Shown here in pieces: positions 60,924 through 64,000 of a stretch of 64,000 nucleotides of DNA (the stretch's first letter is position 1; every line of letters begins with the position of its first letter). Below the pieces are notes generated by a model. That model was not told where the DNA came from. It saw only the letters and a program-made list of their open reading frames with translations, and searched no databases. Position numbers and translations under genes: made by a program. Source of the DNA: Marinomonas rhizomae (GTDB lineage Bacteria; Pseudomonadota; Gammaproteobacteria; Pseudomonadales; Marinomonadaceae); the NCBI RefSeq assembly GCF_003315485.1, contig NZ_QNSE01000011.1:124001-188000 (forward strand), given 5' to 3'.

Positions 60924-61976
60924 ATGAAGTATGTTCCACTTGGCCGAACGGGCTTAGAAGTTTCTCGCGTATGTTTAGGTACCATGACTTGGGGTACTCA
61001 AAATAATCAAGCTGATGCTGATGTTCAAATTGAATATGCTTTGGCGAATGGTGTGAACTTTATTGATACGGCTGAAATGTATTCTGTACCACCTACACCT
61101 GAGTCATATGGGAAAACAGAAACCATTATTGGGGATTGGCTTTCTCGCAACCCATCTCGTCGTAAAGAATTTATTCTTGCGACTAAGATTGCTGGCCCTG
61201 GTCTGAAATACGTTCGTGATGGCAGTGATATTTCTGGTAAGACGATCATTGAAGCGGTAGATGCCTCTTTGAAACGGTTGCAAACAGATTATATTGATCT
61301 TTATCAGCTTCATTGGCCAAATCGTACAACTCCACATTTCGCTAAGCACTTTCCTGGAGTGATTAGTTTTACCGATGTTGATCGTGACGAGCAGTCAGCT
61401 CAAATTTTAGATATTCTTCAAGGTTTAGATGCTTGTATTAAAGCGGGTAAAATTCGTCACTTTGGTTTATCAGATGATACGACTTGGGGAATTAATGAAT
61501 TTATTCGTCTAAGCGATAAGCATAGTTTACCTCGAGTTGCTTCTATTCAAAATGAATTTAGCCTTTTGCATACAAAAGACTGGCCCTATTTGATTGAGAA
61601 TTGCGTGCATGAGGATGTGGCCTATTTACCATGGTCGCCTTTGGCTGCTGGTGCTTTAACAGGTAAGTATCTTGGAGGTGTACGCCCGGAAGGAAGTCGT
61701 TGGACCTATGCGCAGCGTAACGGTATTTTTCGTGATACGTCTTTGGTCGACAAAGCCGTTACTGCTTATTTAGGTGTGGCTAAAAAATATGATTTTACTC
61801 CTGCTCAGCTCGCGCTAGCCTGGTGTGATCAGGTTGATGGTGTTAGTTCAACGATCATTGGGGCAACGTCTCTGGATCAATTGAAAGAAGATATGGCTGC
61901 GTTTGATCAGGTGCTGTCTGAAGATGCATTGAAGGATATTATGGCGGTCTTTAAAGAGTATCCAGTACCGTTTTAA
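60924..61976 (+). CDS. Tas-like aldo/keto reductase
   Basis: The 350-residue product is an NADP-dependent aldo/keto reductase of the Tas type (MKYVPLGRTGLEVSRVCLGTMTWG, DTAEMYSVPPTPESYGKTETIIGDWL, IDLYQLHWPNRTTPHF). E. coli Tas complements tyrosine starvation mutants under some conditions; its natural substrate is unclear. It ends in a terminator shared with, or next to, the convergent fusA terminator. Confidence 0.88.
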   Translation: MKYVPLGRTGLEVSRVCLGTMTWGTQNNQADADVQIEYALANGVNFIDTAEMYSVPPTPESYGKTETIIGDWLSRNPSRRKEFILATKIAGPGLKYVRDGSDISGKTIIEAVDASLKRLQTDYIDLYQLHWPNRTTPHFAKHFPGVISFTDVDRDEQSAQILDILQGLDACIKAGKIRHFGLSDDTTWGINEFIRLSDKHSLPRVASIQNEFSLLHTKDWPYLIENCVHEDVAYLPWSPLAAGALTGKYLGGVRPEGSRWTYAQRNGIFRDTSLVDKAVTAYLGVAKKYDFTPAQLALAWCDQVDGVSSTIIGATSLDQLKEDMAAFDQVLSEDALKDIMAVFKEYPVPF

Positions 61977-62003
61977 TTGTCTAGACGTGACATGAGTAAT
62001 ATT

Positions 62004-62027
62004 AAAAAAGCGCTTTGGCGCTTTTTT
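62004..62027. terminator. Terminator after the Tas-like gene
   Basis: A perfect ten-bp stem AAAAAAGCGC/GCGCTTTTTT has a four-base loop. Confidence 0.9.
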
Positions 62028-62077
62028 TATGCTTTTAATTTACGGTTTGCAAAAGAGTAGGGGAGGTTTTGATTAAT

Positions 62078-62114
62078 AAAAAACCCGATACATAATATGT
62101 ATCGGGTTTTTTTT
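62078..62114. terminator. Terminator of the convergent fusA gene
   Basis: A 16-bp stem (62078-62093 with 62097-62112) with a three-base loop gives an A run that reads as a T run on the minus strand, just past the fusA stop. It may also act on the plus strand. Confidence 0.88.
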
Positions 62115-62135
62115 AGTGATTAAAAAAACTATAAA

Positions 62136-64000
62136 TTAGTTCTTTTCTTTTTCACGCTTGTCTTTAACTGCAGCGATAACGGTTTCAGCTACGTTAGAAG
62201 GACATGGTAGGTAGTGAGAGAACTCCATAGAGAACTGACCACGACCAGAAGTCATTGTACGTAGAGTACTGATGTAACCAAACATTTCAGAAAGTGGAAC
62301 GTCTGCTTTGATGCGAACACCAGTCAAACCTTTCTCTTGGTCTTTGATCATGCCGCGACGACGGTTCAAGTCACCGATAACATCACCAACGTGGTCATCT
62401 GGAGTGAACACGTCAACTTTCATGATTGGCTCGATCAATTGTGGACCAGCTTTTGGAATTGACTGACGGAAAGCGCCTTTAGCAGCGATTTCGAAGGCAA
62501 TTGCAGAAGAGTCAACTGCGTGGAAACCACCGTCGAACAATTCGATTTCAACGTCTAATACTGGGAAGCCAGCTAGGACGCCTTGCTCCATCATAGACTT
62601 GAAGCCTTTCTCAACAGCAGGGAAGAACTCTTTTGGTACGTTACCGCCAACCACTGAAGAAGAGAATGCGAAGCCAGAACCCACTTCACCAGGTTTGATG
62701 CGGTAGTCGATTTTACCAAACTGACCAGAACCACCAGATTGTTTCTTGTGTGTGTAAGTATCTTCTACAGGTTTAGTGATAGTTTCACGGTAAGCAACCT
62801 GTGGTTGACCTACGATTAGATCAACACCGTAAGTACGTTTCAAGATATCTACTTTGATGTCTAGGTGAAGCTCACCCATACCTTTAAGGATGGTTTCGCC
62901 AGAATCAATGTCAGTTTCAACACGGAATGTTGGATCTTCAGCAACCATCTTGCCGATAGCGATACCCATTTTCTCGTTACCACCTTTATCTTTAGGTGTA
63001 ACAGAGATAGAGATAACTGGCTCAGGGAAAACCATTGCTTCAAGAGTACAAGGATGCTTAGGATCACAAAGTGTGTGACCTGTTTGTACGTTTTTCATGC
63101 CAACAATTGCTAGGATGTCACCTGCTTGAGCTGTGCTGATTTCTTTACGATCGTCAGCTTGCATTTCTACCATGCGGCCTACACGTTCAGTTTTGCCCGT
63201 GAAGCTGTTAAGGATGGTGTCACCTTTGTTTAGTACGCCAGAGTAGATACGTACGAAAGTAAGGGCGCCGAAACGGTCATCCATGATTTTAAATGCAAGT
63301 GCTTTTAATGGCTCTTTCGCGTCAACGATTGCTTTTTCGCCATTTGGATTACCTTCTTCATCCGTAAGATCCTGAGGGATTACGTCAGTTGGGCTTGGTA
63401 GGTAATCAACTACAGCGTCAAGAAGAAGCTGCATGCCTTTGTTTTTGAAGGCAGAGCCACAGTAAGTTGGGAAGAACGCTAGGTCACGGGTACCTTTACG
63501 AATACAGCCTTTAAGCTCGTCAATAGATGGCTCTTCACCGTCCATGTACGCCATCATTAGGTCGTCATCTTGTTCAACGGCTGTCTCGATTAGTTTCTCG
63601 CGGTATTCTTCAACCTGATCAACCATGTCCGCAGGAACATCTTCGATTTTGTAGTTTTCTGGTTGGCCAGAGTCATCCCAGATGTAAGCTTTGCGGCTTA
63701 GTAGGTCAACAACACCAACGAACTCATCTTCAGTTCCGATAGGTAGAACCATGATCAATGGTGTCGCGCCTAGAACTTTTTTAACTTGTTCTGTTACACG
63801 GTAGAAGCTTGCACCTAGACGGTCTAGCTTGTTTACGAAGATCAAACGTGCAACTTCAGATTCGTTAGCATAACGCCAGTTAGTTTCTGATTGTGGTTCA
63901 ACACCACCAGAACCACAGAATACACCAACACCGCCGTCAAGAACTTTCAAAGAACGGTATACTTCTACTGTGAAGTCAACGTGTCCTGGTGTGTCGATAA
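62136..64000 (-). CDS. fusA: EF-G, second-type elongation factor (5' end cut off)
   Basis: This is most of a translation elongation factor G, a GTPase that drives ribosome translocation. The minus-strand frame is open to base 64000 and begins within the G domain ([15 protein letters not shown], then NKLDR), so the start lies beyond the window. About 621 of roughly 695 residues are present. It is not followed by tuf, and no str-operon ribosomal genes are near, so it is likely an additional EF-G copy of the FusA2 type rather than the str-operon one; that is inferred. Terminator at 62078. Confidence 0.93.
   Translation of the reverse strand, partial: IDTPGHVDFTVEVYRSLKVLDGGVGVFCGSGGVEPQSETNWRYANESEVARLIFVNKLDRLGASFYRVTEQVKKVLGATPLIMVLPIGTEDEFVGVVDLLSRKAYIWDDSGQPENYKIEDVPADMVDQVEEYREKLIETAVEQDDDLMMAYMDGEEPSIDELKGCIRKGTRDLAFFPTYCGSAFKNKGMQLLLDAVVDYLPSPTDVIPQDLTDEEGNPNGEKAIVDAKEPLKALAFKIMDDRFGALTFVRIYSGVLNKGDTILNSFTGKTERVGRMVEMQADDRKEISTAQAGDILAIVGMKNVQTGHTLCDPKHPCTLEAMVFPEPVISISVTPKDKGGNEKMGIAIGKMVAEDPTFRVETDIDSGETILKGMGELHLDIKVDILKRTYGVDLIVGQPQVAYRETITKPVEDTYTHKKQSGGSGQFGKIDYRIKPGEVGSGFAFSSSVVGGNVPKEFFPAVEKGFKSMMEQGVLAGFPVLDVEIELFDGGFHAVDSSAIAFEIAAKGAFRQSIPKAGPQLIEPIMKVDVFTPDDHVGDVIGDLNRRRGMIKDQEKGLTGVRIKADVPLSEMFGYISTLRTMTSGRGQFSMEFSHYLPCPSNVAETVIAAVKDKREKEKN

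Overview
The window is chromosomal DNA from a gammaproteobacterium. Gene orders (mlaFEDC-ibaG-murA-hisG-hisD; zapG-zapE-rplM-rpsI-sspA-sspB; lpoA-yraN-diaA beside rsmI; minCDE) together with a short-form HisG and a marine-type mixture of genes point to the Oceanospirillales, most likely Marinomonas or a close relative. The genus is my inference from protein and gene-order resemblance; no database was searched.

Layout. 1-6.8 kb: the end of mlaF (cut by the window edge), mlaEDC, ibaG, murA, hisG, hisD and a membrane-anchored SRPBCC protein. 6.8-16.7 kb: envelope stress protease DegS, a Nif3-like protein, division proteins ZapG and ZapE, ribosomal proteins L13 and S9, stringent starvation proteins SspA/SspB, then DiaA, YraN, LpoA and RsmI. 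16.7-22.8 kb: a thiamine operon (thiC, a thiD-thiE fusion, thiS, thiG, thiH) behind a TPP riboswitch and an extra 17-bp perfect hairpin. 23-30 kb: a Spy-like periplasmic protein, aroA, an aldo/keto reductase, and a three-gene signalling set (periplasmic cysteine-free molybdopterin-fold protein, hybrid histidine kinase, HD-GYP response regulator). 30-46.8 kb: mostly housekeeping genes (ychJ, sbcB, AI-2E/PerM permease, deaD, pyrC, tRNA-Leu, an O-methyltransferase, htpG, a periplasmic ATP-dependent DNA ligase, xthA, gor, pepD).

46.8-50.7 kb is the accessory island and the most interesting part. It opens with a 227-bp non-coding unit repeated in tandem, rich in inverted repeats, followed by about 370 bp without a gene. 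It then holds a short array of integron-type gene cassettes with attC-like recombination sites and no integrase in the window (a CALIN-type arrangement). The cassettes carry an unknown protein with a C-terminal membrane helix, an ApeA-like HEPN anti-phage nuclease, and a YdeI-like protein.

50.7-64 kb: a small DUF1328 membrane protein, a [2Fe-2S] ferredoxin-like protein, the SbcCD nuclease, the MinCDE division-site system, a dihaem peroxidase lipoprotein, a Tas-like aldo/keto reductase, and most of a second-type EF-G gene running off the right edge. Intrinsic terminators follow many transcription units and were used to set operon limits. Start codons were reassigned where family alignment recalled from memory and ribosome-binding sites favoured a downstream start.
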